This document shows positions 12,841 through 25,680 of a stretch of DNA of 64,000 nucleotides, one piece after another. The stretch is from Aquanectria penicillioides (lineage: Eukaryota > Ascomycota > Sordariomycetes > Hypocreales > Nectriaceae): NCBI GenBank assembly GCA_003415625.1, contig PYIU01000006.1, positions 496,001 through 560,000 on the forward strand. The letters run 5' to 3'. The notes beneath the pieces were generated by a model. The model saw only the letters and a list, made by a program, of their open reading frames with translations, did not search any database and was not told the DNA's origin. Position 1 is the first letter of the stretch; each line of letters opens with the position of its first letter. The translations under genes were made by a program, and so were the position numbers.

Positions 12841-14589
12841 TTACAACCTCGCCGGAATGCTTCCCTGCTTGGCCTCTCGGAACTCCAGCGCCAGCTCCAT
12901 GGCGGCGTTGGCTCCGTCCTCGATGCCGCCGTCGATGAACCCTCGCCACCCCATGGCCCAGTCGGCGCTGGCAAACAGCACGTTGCCCTGGCGCTTGCGC
13001 AGCACGTCCAGGTACGTCGTCGACATCTTGGGCGCCAGGAACTCCCAAGTGCCCTTTGCGAACTCGTCCTCGTTCCAGTCGTGGAAGACCAGGCGCCGCA
13101 CGTCCTGGAACTCGCCCGGAGCAAAGGCCTTGTACGCCGCGAGGGCTCCCTGCGCCTGGTCCGCGGCGGGCTTGAGCTGGATGCCCGGGTACGAAGGCCC
13201 GAAGGCGACGAGGTGGGTGTTTCCGGCCGGCGTGGTGCCGTCACCAAAGGTCCAGCTCAGGGGGCCCTCCCACTGGTAACCGGTGAAGGATCGAAGGTCC
13301 GGGTTCGCGACTTCGGCATGCACCTTCGTGCAGTGGTTGACGTGGCCCTGGGCCGAGGCCTCTCGCTTGCCGGGCAGCAGAGGGGGCGACCACTGGATGT
13401 CGTTGAGGATGTTGAGGGGCACCGTGGCGATGACCCGCTTCGCCCTGAAGGTGTCGCCGCCTCGGGTCTTGACCTCGACGTGCGAGCCAACGTCCGTGAC
13501 CGATGCCACGGGGGCGCTGAATCTGTAAGTCAGGTTCCCCGTCTCCACGGCGTCGTCGAAGATGCGGCGCGCAAGCACCGACTGTCCGTCGCGCAGCTTG
13601 AAGGTGAGGCACAGCTCGCTCAACTCCTGGAGGTCGTAGTTGTTCAGGGACCACCAGCGCAGGAACTCGAAGAAGCCCGAGTTCTCCATGGTGCCGCCCG
13701 AGGTGACGGACAGGAACGTCTTGAGCAGCTGCAGCTCTAGCGGCGTCATGGTGTCCTCGACCTGGGCGAAGCGGTCCGCAAACGACATGGCGTCGTAGTG
13801 GACCACCTCTGGGTTGAAGTGTGGGTTGTGCGGGAAAGGGATTAGCCCCCTGCCGTGCTTGCCGTCGACATTGACGAACTTGCGTACTGCAGTGTTGAGG
13901 ACATTGTACTATCCACGGAGGAAGAGAGAGCGCGATTGTTAGTCAAAGGGTTCGTAGTTGAGGAGACGATGAAATGTGTAAAGCCTCCATGGTGGTGGTG
14001 GTCGTGGTGGTGGTCGTGGCCTGTTTTGTTCCCACTCTTCAAGGCTCCTCCTCTCATGCTCACATCCTTCTTCAAGGGTGGGTGGGAAGGATGGAAGGGT
14101 AGAAGGGTAGAAGGGCAGAAAGGGGGGGAAATTTGGAAGAAAAAAACTCACCTCTTCCTCTCTGCTCATGTGAATTGTGCCGCCGGGCCTCACAAACGTC
14201 GCCTTATCGAGGCCCCGGCCTGTCACCGGGGAGATCTCGAGGTCTTTGCTCATGCCATAGCGGGCCAGCTCGCGCCAGACAAACGGCTGATTCCAATGAA
14301 CCCAGGTGCCGCCCATCTCATAAGGGTAGCCGTCGATGTTGGACGACCAAGTACGCCCGCCAATCCGGTCTCGGGCCTCGACCAGGATGACATCGTGGCC
14401 TGCTACGGCGAGGTCGCGCAGGGCAGTCAAGCCCGTGTAGCCGGCGCCAATGACAAGGACCTCGTGGACCTTGGTGGAGGGCCGGTTGGCGGCCGGCTTG
14501 ACGACGCCAATGGACGGGATGCCGCTCTGGAGTCCTGCCTGGGGAGTCCACTGGTGGCCCTCGCGTGTAAGGTGTTCTTGTAAGACCAT
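12841..14589 (-). CDS. FAD-dependent monoamine oxidase, MAO-N-like, peroxisomal
   Basis: Two exons on the minus strand: 14589-14152 and 13908-12841 (501 aa), joined in phase 0 through GTGAGT and GATAG with a TGACTAAC branch point. The dinucleotide-binding motif VLVIGAGYTGL (Gly48-Gly53) is followed by VEARDRIGGRTW and GGTWVHWNQP, typical of flavin amine oxidases. The C-terminal flavin-contact segment SADWAMGWRGFIDGG lacks the cysteine that binds FAD covalently in animal MAO, so FAD should be non-covalent, as in Aspergillus MAO-N. Length also matches MAO-N (about 495). It ends in Ala-Arg-Leu, a PTS1 peroxisome signal. Reaction: amine + O2 + water to aldehyde, ammonia and H2O2, so it would supply nitrogen from amines. 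The divergent partner at 15704 is an amine/GABA-type permease. Confidence 0.93.
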
Positions 14590-15703
14590 GGTTGTGGTGG
14601 TGTTCCTTTATTTTTGGGGGGGTTTTTTTGTTTTGACAGCCGAAGCAGCGTCCAATGTTTAGAAACAATGACTAACAATTCAGGACGAGGCGAGAGTCGA
14701 ATAGTCCGATTGATTGACTGACTGCTTGCCGTTTCTCTCCAAAAGGAGTCAGGCAACTCTCCAGAGGTCTCTTTATAACCTCGTTGAGCCCGCGGAACGA
14801 CTCTTCACGTCCTCGTCGAATCCTTCCGAACGACTTACACGACCTTCGGAACCTCCAAATTTCTCACTTCTCTTTCCGAATCGGGACGGGCTCCCAGTAT
14901 CTCCGCAGCTCCCGGGAGGCTCTGCCCTAAACAGGGCAAAGCCCAGATGGATGTGCAGCATCGTGGACTAGCGCCGCAGCGACTCGATCCAACGGGCCAA
15001 AGCAAAAGCTCACGGAGTAGAGAGAACCGCCGAGGTTCTGGCTTATCGGGGCGTCACTTATTCCACTCTGAAAAAAAAAAAAAAAAAAAAAAAAAAAAGG
15101 TTGCTTATCGAGATGTTTTCTCACTTTGTTTGCCCGATTCGGAACCCCGCAATGGCCGCACCCCGTGCAACCACCAACCAGGTGATTATCCGTGCCACCT
15201 CTGCCGCGCTTATCAGCGCCACGTATATGAAGCAGCTCCTCTCCCCCACGGGGTTAGCGATCTCCAGCGCCCTCACCTCGTCCATCATATGTATAATTCT
15301 CGTTTCCGTTTCCGCTTTCAGCAATCGGCCCCTCCCCAGCGTCAGATCCTTTACCGGGGCAGCTCAGGAACTCTCACTGCGCCGCCCGCCCTTGCCGAGT
15401 CCGCATTCACGAGATCCACGCTTCGTTATCAGGACGCCCGTTCTGACGGTTTGCGCGGCATGATATCGACGAGGACCCAGAGATAGAGGCAAGAGATAAT
15501 GGCGATAATCGGTGTTTTTGTTAAATAAAGATTAGGATCGTGGTCTATGCTGGTCAGCCTTGTAGATGCCGTATATATAACAAATTCCGTTCCAACGCCG
15601 CTGCAATGTTTTTGTCGTGTCTTGATCCATCGGCCGCCACGAGCCACAAAATCCCAACTATTCACAACAACGGGAAAAAGGGAGGAAAAGATAATACATC
15701 ATC
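14590..15703. promoter_or_regulatory. shared divergent promoter of amine oxidase and permease, with GATA cluster
   Basis: Both genes are read outward from this 1.1 kb. HGATAR sites (either strand) occur at 15043, 15105, 15210, 15426, 15481, 15494, 15503 and 15689, that is eight in about 650 bp; roughly two would be expected with even base use. Such sites bind AreA-type activators during nitrogen limitation. A 28-base poly-A run lies at 15071-15098. Frames predicted inside the region have no recognisable product. Confidence 0.6.
15071..15098 (+). repeat. poly-A tract of 28 bases
   Basis: An uninterrupted A run in the divergent promoter. Such tracts can exclude nucleosomes; the exact length is likely to be unreliable in the assembly. 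Confidence 0.8.
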
Positions 15704-17678
15704 ATGAAGAATGATTACGCGTCCGAGACGAAGCAGGTCGATGTCGACAGCCCTCAGCTGGAGAGCAGTTCGTGATCCCCTCTCTTAACCTCCTCCCCCT
15801 ATTTCCATATATTCAATCCTGTTCTTCGAAATACAACAACATCACCATCACCAAATGCCAACTAGGAAAAGAAATAAGACGCTAACTCAATTCCCTTCAC
15901 AGATGGTTCCATCAAATCAGGCAATGTCGGAGAAGGCGTGGATTTGTCCCGCCTGGGCCTCGAGTCCCATACGAAGCGGGACATTGGCATGATCAGCATC
16001 ATCGCCCTGGGATGGAACATTTGCAACAGCTGGGCCGCCGTCGCGGCCACCATGATCCTCTCCATCACGTCTGGCGGGCCAGTCACGCTTCTCTACGGTG
16101 TCCTCATCATCTTCATCCTCAACGGTAGCGCCGCCGCTAGCATGGCCGAGATCGCCAGCGTCTACCCTACAGCCGGTGGGCAATACCACTGGACTGGTCT
16201 CATCGCACCTAAGAAATGGAGTCGTGGGCTGGTAAGAAAATACCCAAACTCTCTCTTGGGATTGTGGCGATTCTAATGAGAATTGGTTTATATAGAGTTA
16301 TTGCTGCGGTTGTGTCAACTTGCTCGGTTGGGTCGCCACGACGGCTGGATTCGTTGTGACAACTGCGCAGTTGGTTACCGGAATCGCGAGCTTCATGCAC
16401 TCTGACTATACCGTCGCATCATGGCATGTCTTCTTAATCTTCCAGCTCGTCAACGTCATGTTCCTTCTGTATAATATGTATATCATGAAGAAAACCTCAT
16501 GGATCCACGATGTCGGATGTAAGTCGGCTCCAGAATCACACAGAGAAACCTCCAAACTTATGACAAAACCCCCTTGTACTAACTTGCTCACCCTATAGTC
16601 GTCATTTCTCTCGTGAGCTTTCTTGTCATTCTCATTACCTGCCTCGCTCGAAGCCACCAGAAGCAGTCCGATTCTTTTGTATGGAAGACGTTCCAGAACA
16701 CTTCGGGATGGTCCGCCGACGGCGTTGTATTCCTCATCGGCATGTCCAACCCCAACTTCATCTACTCTGGCCTCGATGGAGCCATTCACCTGGCAGAAGA
16801 GTGCACCGACGCGGCCAAGACCGTCCCCAAGGCCCTCATCTCGACCGTCGTTGTTGGATTTATCACCAGCTTCTCCTTCGCCATTGCCATGACCTACTGC
16901 ACCACTGATTTTGATGCCGTCCTCGCTTCTCCGTAAGGGACACGCTTTTCTCTTATGAATTGACATATACCGCAAACTGCTGCTAACAGGACGTCACACA
17001 GAGTTCCGATCCTCGAAATCTGGGCCCAGGCAACTCGATCGGAAGGCGCCGCCATTACCTTCACCGTCATCCTCACCATCTGCGGTTGCTTCGCCGTCGT
17101 GGGATGCCAACAGACAGCCTCTCGACTGACCTACTCCTTCGCCCGAGACAACGGCCTCGTCCTCTCGTCCAAGCTGGCCATTGTCAACCAGACGTACGGA
17201 GCCCCGCTGTACGCGCTCGTCGCCAACAGCGTGATTGTTGCCGTCCTCGGCTTCGTCTACCTTGGTTCTAGCTCCGCCTTCAACGCCATGGTTGCCACGG
17301 GGTTGATCCTGCAGCAGCTCAGCTTTGCTTTCCCAGCCGCCCTTCTGCTGCTTAGGAAGAGGTCGGCTCGGTTCCTGCCAAAGAGCCGCCCGTTCAGGCT
17401 CGGGCCTCTTGGATGGATCACGAACAGTCTCACTGTGGTGTGCGCGATTGTGGCTCTGATCTTCTACTGTCTTCCGACTACGCTTCCAGTTACCGCTGGC
17501 AACATGAGTGAGTTTGCTTTGTACCCCCCCCACCGATCCGATCCGAGTCTCCCTCCCGCTAACCACCTACCTAGACTACGCCTGCGCTGTGATCGGTGTA
17601 ATGCTTATATTTTCTGTGGCTAATTGGTTTGGCTATGCGTCGAGACATTATCAAGGTCCTAGCTTGGATGAATTTTGA
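15704..17678 (+). CDS. amino acid/GABA/choline permease (APC family, UGA4-like)
   Basis: Six exons: 15704-15767, 15903-16231, 16296-16518, 16599-16932, 17002-17507 and 17575-17678 (519 aa); every junction restores frame. The protein is almost wholly hydrophobic with about 12 membrane helices. It carries the family hallmarks SGGPVTLLYG, AEIASVYPTAGGQYHW and FSFARDNGL-like (SFARDNGLVL) near helix 8. The first donor (GTTCGT) is weak, so the N-terminal 21 residues are the least certain part. The yeast and Aspergillus relatives take up GABA, choline or polyamines at the plasma or vacuolar membrane. Divergent pairing with a monoamine oxidase suggests import of an amine that is then deaminated. The precise substrate cannot be read from sequence. 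Confidence 0.92.
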
Positions 17679-20600
17679 GAGACAGCTTTGATAGTTTCCA
17701 AGATTAGCCGTCCGGCTCCGTATTTTTACCACATGGCTTTTGATGTGTCTTGTAAAACAACAATATGTGTGCCGTCGGTCGTACCGTAGCCATGACAGAC
17801 TTGACCCCTATTGCTTGGACATGGTGTCCATTATCTTGCAAAAATTCAGCGGCGTGATTGGTATGTCGACGAGTAGCATAGAAAACGGTGACCGGGACAG
17901 TTCGCATAAAATCTATGCCATTGCGGCGGTCATGGTGATGCATCCACAGTGGTGGGCTCGCGGTACCGAGACCAAGGGCTCACTAGTGTCGATCGGGGGG
18001 GCCTCAAAGCCGGCGCGACCGCGATTCAGGTTACGCAAGGGGGGGGAGGGGAGACGAAGTCCAAGACATCAAAAGACAAGACAAGATCGAGCTCCAAGAG
18101 CCACTCCAGAGTCTCGCACGTCGGTCGGCCGGCTCTTCTCTGCCAGGGTTTGCGTGAAAGCATCGGAGCGGGTTGAGGTCGGTTTGAGACACGGTCCATC
18201 CACGGTTGGAATGGAGCAACCCCAGAAAGCAAGCGCAGGGTCCGCCAATGCGTCCAGATTTGGGAATCAGATAGGACGACCTTCCAATCCGAGAGTGCTC
18301 GTGTTCCCACAAGGCGACAAGGGCGATTGCAAAAGCGCTACGTACGTCTCATGGTCCCTCGTCATCCTCATCCTCGTCCTCGTCCACCTCCCCGGTCCTC
18401 TTGTTCTTTCTCCCTCTGGCAGAGCAGAACTCGTCTGTGCTTCCCACCAAGCAGGGGGGCGACTCACGTTTCAGCGCGCCCGCCTCGGAACGTGCTCGGG
18501 TTGTGACTGAACTGAGCAGAGCAGAGCTCAGCAGCCGGGCAGCACCGCACTGGCCGGGTTCAGGCGCTTGGGGCAATGATGTCGTGCACTCCACTGGCTG
18601 GTCAGGATCAACCGTGCCATGTGGAAGCGATCCGCCGAGCTGGGCGTGTCAGCGACCGCGTCCAGGCCTTTGCAGGGCGGCGCGGTGGCCGGTGCAGTTG
18701 CGGTTGCGAAGGAAGGGATTCAGACACGAGGAATCCTCAGACTCAGACCGGGACTCCCAGGGCTCGCTGGGAGAGGCTAGATTCGCAGACCCTCCTGACG
18801 GTTGCATGTCGTATTCTGCAGCAGTTGGCAAGACTCGAGTGGTTGAGAGACGCGCTCGACGCGCTGCGGCCCCGCGGCGGATACAACGTATCGGCCTGGT
18901 GCACCCCGGGCTGCCCACAATTGGACGGCTCCTCGGCCAGTCATGCGTCGCCCAGGCCCGGCTGTCGTCGTCGCGCAGAGCGCCGGATGACTGCAGATGC
19001 GTGAAGCGTGAAAGCGTGAAAAGGTCTAAGGCACGGAGCATGGAGCATGGAGCATGGACTGTGAGGCAACGGCACTTTCGAGCCCTGTTGTCCAATCCCA
19101 TCTCTAGGCTGACCTGGCCTTAGCCAAGCTTGATCTGCACATTGGAGTTTCTTGTCACCGTTGTCCAAACTCAAATGTGCCCTTTCGTCTTGGTCGGTCG
19201 AGGACTTGCTGGACTTGCTTGGACTTGGCCCGGCACAGGGCTCTACGGCTCAGGCCCCCTGAAAATCGCCGACCTGGGCCGAGTAGGACGCGGCCGTGGC
19301 CTGGTGCCTGTTCTCCAGGCACGCATACATGCTCCGTAAACACATTGTGCATGCTATGCGAATGCGTTGCCACCAAAGTTGCTGCCTACAAAGCTCGCTA
19401 CTGTAGAAATCGCCTGCCTCAAGGCCAGCAGCGAATGTTATCGATGCGCGCCATGCATCATCGAATTCCGGCCCGGGAGAGCTACGGGAAGGAGGGAAAG
19501 AGAAAGGGAAGAAAAAAAAAGGGGGGAAGCTTCACGCCCCGATCCATTCCGTGTCACCCACCAGCATCCACTCATGCAAGGCGAACGCTGAGTCAGGCAA
19601 GCCAAGCGACAGTCACACAGTTTCTCAAGAGTCCCAGCCAGCCCTAGTCTCTCTTACTCACTCAATTCTTCTCTGGGTGTCGCACATTCACAGTTGCCCC
19701 AACTCATGCCCCGGCGTGCACAAAAAAAATCGAGACGGTGTCATCGTGTCCTAAGCTGCTTCGGGAGAGGTAAAACCGTCACACATCCCGGGGGCCAATG
19801 GCATGTGCTTGCTAGGCGGAGAAGCGGGCGGGCTTTGGTTGGCTGCCCGAGATGCGCTGATCCTGCAAGGTACAAGGTGTGTGAGGGACCGGGGTCTCGG
19901 TCAGGGGTAAGTCTTGATGTGGTAGGTACTTACTTGGACAGGCACTGAATCTGATGGTGTCAAGGCGTTCCATCGTGTCCGTGGATGGTTTGGAGGATTT
20001 TCCATGCGACCCTACCACACTGTGTTGTGCTGAAGCAGGCACCCAATGGCTGGACTTTTTTCGAGCTTCATGGTCGACATCGATCCTTGTGTCTTGCCTC
20101 CTCCCTCCTTGTCATGCCTTGCCTCGCGAGTTCGGCATCAGCTACGACTGTTGTGCCCGTCACAAAACCGTTGTTGGCTGACACGAGGTACCCTGCTAAC
20201 GCACCTAGTTGAAGGTTTATTGCGATAGAGTCTGCCCTACACTGCCCATGCGCCCACTACAGTGTAGCCACCAACGCCGGCCTGATCTGGATCGGCGAAA
20301 GACTCAGGCTAGCACAAACCCGCAACGGCAGCCCAAAACGAGCCGTCATGCGTCATGGCTCGCATCGAGTTTTCGCTATGCACCTCCTATCTGAATCATG
20401 AGGAAGGAAAAAGAACTGTTCATCGTCCAAATATCGGTCAATTCGATTGTGGGACGGTCCTGGGGAGGGGCTCAAAGCCGACAAACCTTGGATCGTCTCT
20501 GGCACTGGTGTCTGGACATATGGAAAGAAAAGGACTCGGTCGAAGTTCTCTGTTGCATAGTGCGCTGTTTGGCATCACAAGACTTTGTCGATCCATCATC

Positions 20601-21356
20601 ATGGCTGCACCTAGGGCCAGCTTCTGGGCCGCCACAGTTTGAATACCACTGCCAGGGCCCTTGACGCACTGTACGCCCAGGCCCGGCGAGCTGACCCACT
20701 ACATGACGATGGGCTGCAGGAACAAGGGCCTGGTGTACACATCCCACGGTGGTTGTTGGGCGTCCAGATCAGTCCAGGAATCACCAACAAGACATGGCAT
20801 GATCCCGAAGTCACGTCCCTTGATCTGACGGGATCCGATCCCGTCAACGTTCGGTAGACAGAGGGGGCAGAGGGAGCGCGTCACCCCGTTAGCGTCATGT
20901 CGGACCCAAACTTCTACCTAGTGACGAACGGCTTGATGAGAAGTTTCGATACCGAACAGTGGAAGCTTCGCCACGGAGGACCGGCCGCTGTCTTGATGTC
21001 TTGGCACCCCTTTTTTTTCTCTCTCTTTTTTTTTCTTCTCCTTGTCCTGTCCTTCATCCGGCCCCATCTTACCCTCGGTCGGCCGTCACCCGCTTGGTAT
21101 CGCCCTAAATAATAGTGAATGCCTTCTAGTTAACGGAAGAGGCCGACCGTCATGCTCGACATGGGCGAGCCCAAGAAGGAAAAAAAAAAAGCACCATCCA
21201 GCTCCACCTCTTTGGTCAGGCGCTAAAAAAAAACGCAAGACCTTTAGAGAACGGTCACGAAACCGGACAGACAAGGGTGTACATGGGGCTCTAGTTACTT
21301 GATTGGCTTAGAGTTAGGAGTCGCATAGCCGTATGCATCAGCACCTCGTTCCTGAT

Positions 21357-21374
21357 TGACGTTGACGTTGACGT
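21357..21374 (+). promoter_or_regulatory. three tandem TGACGT (CRE/ATF-like) hexamers
   Basis: TGACGT occurs at 21357, 21363 and 21369 with no spacer. TGACGT is the half of the bZIP CRE/ATF site. It is 4.5 kb from the homeobox start codon, so any role is speculative; a short microsatellite is the other explanation. Confidence 0.35.
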
Positions 21375-24300
21375 TGGGCACGGGGGAAATGTTGACAGAG
21401 GCCTCGAGACTGTGCCGTGCGAACACAGCACACAGCGTCACTCCTTAGAGAAGCCGATGTAGGAAGTGGCGATGCCTGGCATGTCCGGCCCCTGTCGAAA
21501 CAGTGTGGGATTTTACGCTTCAACGATGCTACCCGTGTCAGCCACTACGAATACATGGGGTCCCCGTACTCAGTGACGGACCATGGGCTTCAGGTCCCGA
21601 AGCAACGCTCTGCGCAACACGTCCACAGACCTAGCCAATCTGCGGCGCCAGTTCTAGAAGTAGCGGGATGAATGGATGGTTCTTCCCCAAGACACTGAGT
21701 GACAGATAGGCGGAAACGCGGTGCCAGACCAGATTTTCTCGGCCGCCATAGCAGGGTCACCATAGATCTAGGTAATGCGGTGAAGAAGCAGAAAAGGATC
21801 TGGGGAGACTCGGTTGGATCCGCAAGCCAAGCAGCCGACTCTAGTACCTTCGCCTGGCCAGCCTGATTCCACGAAAACCCCTTAGGTTGACACACCCACA
21901 CATTCTTTGCCACTCTCACCCATTTCCTTCAGACGGACGTGACGGGAAAACTAAAACGGAGTAGTTGGCATGGTACAAGTGTAGGACTCTCTGCGTGGAA
22001 CACGAGACCCAATGCTGAACGAGTGCAACATCGTGCCATCCGCAATGGTCTGGTGTTTGTGGCTCTACCGTGGCCCCTTAGAAACGATACCCGACTTTGC
22101 CACGCAATGTCGCCAAGGAGAACAAACAAACAAACCTCCCTTTTGTCAGAAAGACTAGCTTGGTAGCCTCAATGTTGATCAAATGGTTGATGCTACCCCG
22201 TCTTGGGGATGGCATTTCTGAAGTATACGTAGCCCAAGAACGCGGGAGTTGCGAAGCAGGCAAGTCGGCACGCAGGCACGCAGGCCAGCCCCGATCTGAT
22301 GTATGTCCCAAAGTCATTGGCAAGACAAGGGCACTGAGGTCGGATGAGACAGGAACGACCAACAACTGATCCGCGTGTGTGCGGAGTGCATACAACATCC
22401 CCTGGGTGGTGTGCACTGGGAAAAGAAAAGGCTCCGTTTCTTGATCGGGATGGGCTGCCTCATACAGTGATGCAACCCCAAACCCGACACGGTGCATCCG
22501 CGGGGCTCACCATCCAGAGGTTTGGGGCGGGCTGCGAGCCCCAGGATAGGCCAATAGGGGCTTGTCCCCTGAAGGGCACGACGGTTTGGGGGCCGTGGGG
22601 CCGGTGCAGCGCGGGACTGGGCCGCACTGTCGCTATCGCGCGTACCTTGCAGTAGCGTGGGTTTGAAAGAGCCCATGGGATTCTCTGGATCCACGCTCTC
22701 CCCTGCTCCGACACTTCTCGCCGTGAGCTTGAGCCTTGGGGATTAGCATGGTTACTCCCTGCCCAGACAGGAAAGACTTGCATGACAAACATCCTGGCCC
22801 GATGTTTGGGAATCAGTCTTGAAGGGGATTTTTTGGGCCCTTCGCTTTATTCTGTTCGTGAAATCCGAAGCGTTTGACCTCCGCTCGCCTGTCTGCCCAC
22901 GGTGCCCCTGAGCCATGATGCCCTGGGACTTCGGGTGGCACAAGGGCCAACCCTCGAACAGTCTAGTCTGGTCTTGGGTCGCTGATGCACGGGGAGGTAA
23001 GTGCTCCACAATGGGGGACACTTTGTGGAACGCTGAGTCGGAGGAGGCAAGTATCAGAGCTTGTCCGGCGGTGTTGCAATTGTCGCTGTCCCTCCTCCAC
23101 AGTCTTGGGATTCAGGTGAAGGTGAAATAGCCCAACGATACTCTTGATGCAGGCGGACACTATGCATCTGACGGTGAGCATGAGCAAGAGGCAGACGGGG
23201 AAACGGAGAGCACTGGAAACTGGGGGGAACGCAAGACAGAGGGCATGGTCGGTCTGGTGCGTTTGTGCTATTCCGGGATGCTGGGTCACTTGTTTGAATA
23301 CGCACTGCGAAGTACGTCGAGGAGGAACAGTAGTACACATGTGTGGTGTCTCTGTTGGTGTAGGTGCTGGTACTTGTTGGGCTTTCCATGTCACTCTGTG
23401 TCGTCGGTGTCAGCCCTCTGGGTGTCTTTTTTTGTCTTCCTATCTTTTCGGACTGTATTCTTCAACCGCCCAAGCCGGGGACACTTTTCCTGAGGACAGG
23501 ATCGTGAGGCGAAGACATGTCCAAAAGAAGCCTAGGGTGTTTGTGAGGGTCTCTCAGGGCCGGCCGGTAGTGGTGGATCGGGAACTGGAGGGCAAGAGGA
23601 TGAATGTGGGAGGAGGAAGGATGTTGGATGGGATGATGATAGATGTCTGTTGGTCTAGGGTACCTTTCGCAGGAAGGGAGCAGGCGAGCCTCCAAAAAGA
23701 TGGAAGGAACACTGTGCATGTGCGCCGCAGCAAACGCACCTCGAGGTCGGAGGCCAGAGGTCAGCGGTACGTGGTGTGGTGGGGAGGTGGTGTTGTCGTG
23801 GGTGGCAGCGACCTTGTAGTGGATGGTGGGGGCCACCCACTGGCTCTTCGTCAGTGGCCCGCCCAGTGCGTGGTGGCCCGCGGAGAACTTGTGACTGGTC
23901 CGTGAGAGCCGGCGCCAGTCCGCTCCGGGCCTACAGAGCACAGGGACGCGACCTACGGGGAACGGGGACGGATGCCTCGTGAACTTGCTATACATAGACA
24001 GTTGGTAGTGGAGAGGGAAAAGGGAAAAGATAGGGTCCCAGCGCGCCATGTGCCCTCTCACTTCTGGATCCGGACTGGATATCTGGAGCCGACCATTCGG
24101 ACGCCGTCAGCAACGCGCAGCGAGTGGCCTTGCAGAACCCGCAGGAGGGACACGAACAACGGGCGACGATGGAGCTGGAGGCGTTTACCTCGAGGGAAGT
24201 ACCGTATAAACTCAAGAAATTCGAAGTGGGTTTTGTCTCCACTCTCTTGCATATAACGAACGAAATCTTTCAGAGATATCTATATATGGGAATTTGTGGG

Positions 24301-25229
24301 GACAAGACTCCACAGCCAGTTTTGAATTTTTTGAGTTGTTACGGTACCCGACAGAGGCAAGGTTGCGTTTGTCCGAGGTGCAACACTTGCATCCCTGGAT
24401 CGGTGGGATCCTACGACTTTGGCCTCTTGTATGTACAGTATGTTGGCGCACACATACATACATAGACTTAAGCAAGAAGCCTGGCTCTGGATGGCTTAGT
24501 CTGGCTCAGTTGGGGCCTCGTCCAGTCCACTCGAGCACTAGTGGGCAGCTCCTCAACTGTTAGCTGCGTTGAGCTGGGCGTACGTGGGCGCCGACCTGTG
24601 GCCCAAGTCACAGCGGCCAGCAGCGGGGCCAGGGGTAAGTCAGGCACTCGCGGCGCACTATGTGGGAGCTGGAGGGAGGACGCAGCGCCCTTTCCCACTT
24701 ACCGCTCTGTGCTGCACCACACTGGGGCTGGGTTGGGGGCGGATTCACTGGCTGCCCGCAAGGTGCCCGCACCGCTGCAGCTCTGCCGTAGTAGGGGGGG
24801 TATGGGGTACGCTGTTGTGCGGCGCTGGGTCGCCCCCCCCTGGAAGTCGGGTGGGAGGCGTGAAAGCTGAATGGTCAACACTGCCCTGCAACTCAGGTAC
24901 CCGTCGGCAGGGTACCTCCCCCAAGGTACCTCCCGAACGGCATCCCAGCATCCGCACCCGTCCCAGAGTGCACACGGCCTGGCAAGGCGAGGCTGAAGTA
25001 CCTGGGTGGAGGTTCCTGGGATTTTCTTTTCTTTTTGTCGCCCACACCCACACACGCCCGGCCGCCCACACTCTCAGTGTCCAGTCCACTGCCCATTGCC
25101 CACTGCACGCGCTCGCTGGCCACTCGCTGCTCACTGACGGCGAGGGTGAGTGCGAGGGTGGTGCCCACTGTCCGCTGCCCGCTGCCCGCTGGCTGGCTGC
25201 CCACCGCCCATTCTGCTTGGAGCGGTTCC

Positions 25230-25680
25230 CTTTTTTTCCTCTTCTCCTTTGAAGCCCCCTCTCCCCCCCGTTTCTCTTCTCCATCTTGCATCGCCAGTCC
25301 TTCCTTGTGACCGCTTCTTCCCCTTCTTCCCCGCTCACCTTCTTTTTTCTTTTCTTTCCTTAAGTCACTCTCTTGTGTGAATCTTCATCTTCAAACTGCC
25401 ATATCGGCACCCGTCACTCTTTCCGGGTCCATTCCTTTCGTTGGCCTCACGCTGCCTCCAAAGCGCATCTACACCTTCTACACCACACCTTCGAGACCAA
25501 CACGACTCTCCGCCTTTTTCCTCCTCCCCTCTCCGGGTTCGGGACGACACTCATTTGCTTGCCCTATTTGCGGCATCTCATCATTCTCTACTTTCCCTAG
25601 TCCAGCTACTTATTCCACTCATTCTTCTCGTCAAATCGACCGGTCCTCTCGTCGCTGGGTCCTGTTCGAATAGCCCACCT
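25230..25680 (+). promoter_or_regulatory. CT-rich promoter/leader of the homeobox gene
   Basis: About 450 bases dominated by C and T on the plus strand, ending 175 bases before the ATG. Pyrimidine tracts of this kind mark transcription starts in many filamentous fungi. No TATA box stands out. Confidence 0.4.

Noticed and set aside
13081..13740. 219-codon plus-strand frame inside the amine oxidase
   Set aside because: Antisense shadow of a high-GC exon.
23144..23905. 253-codon frame on the plus strand
   Set aside because: Composition drifts from Met/Thr-rich to Gly/Val/Arg-rich with no domain, no introns and competing frames on the other strand of the same length.
24569..25252. 227-codon frame in the homeobox upstream region
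   Set aside because: Runs through GC-rich and CT-rich low-complexity DNA and has no recognisable motif.
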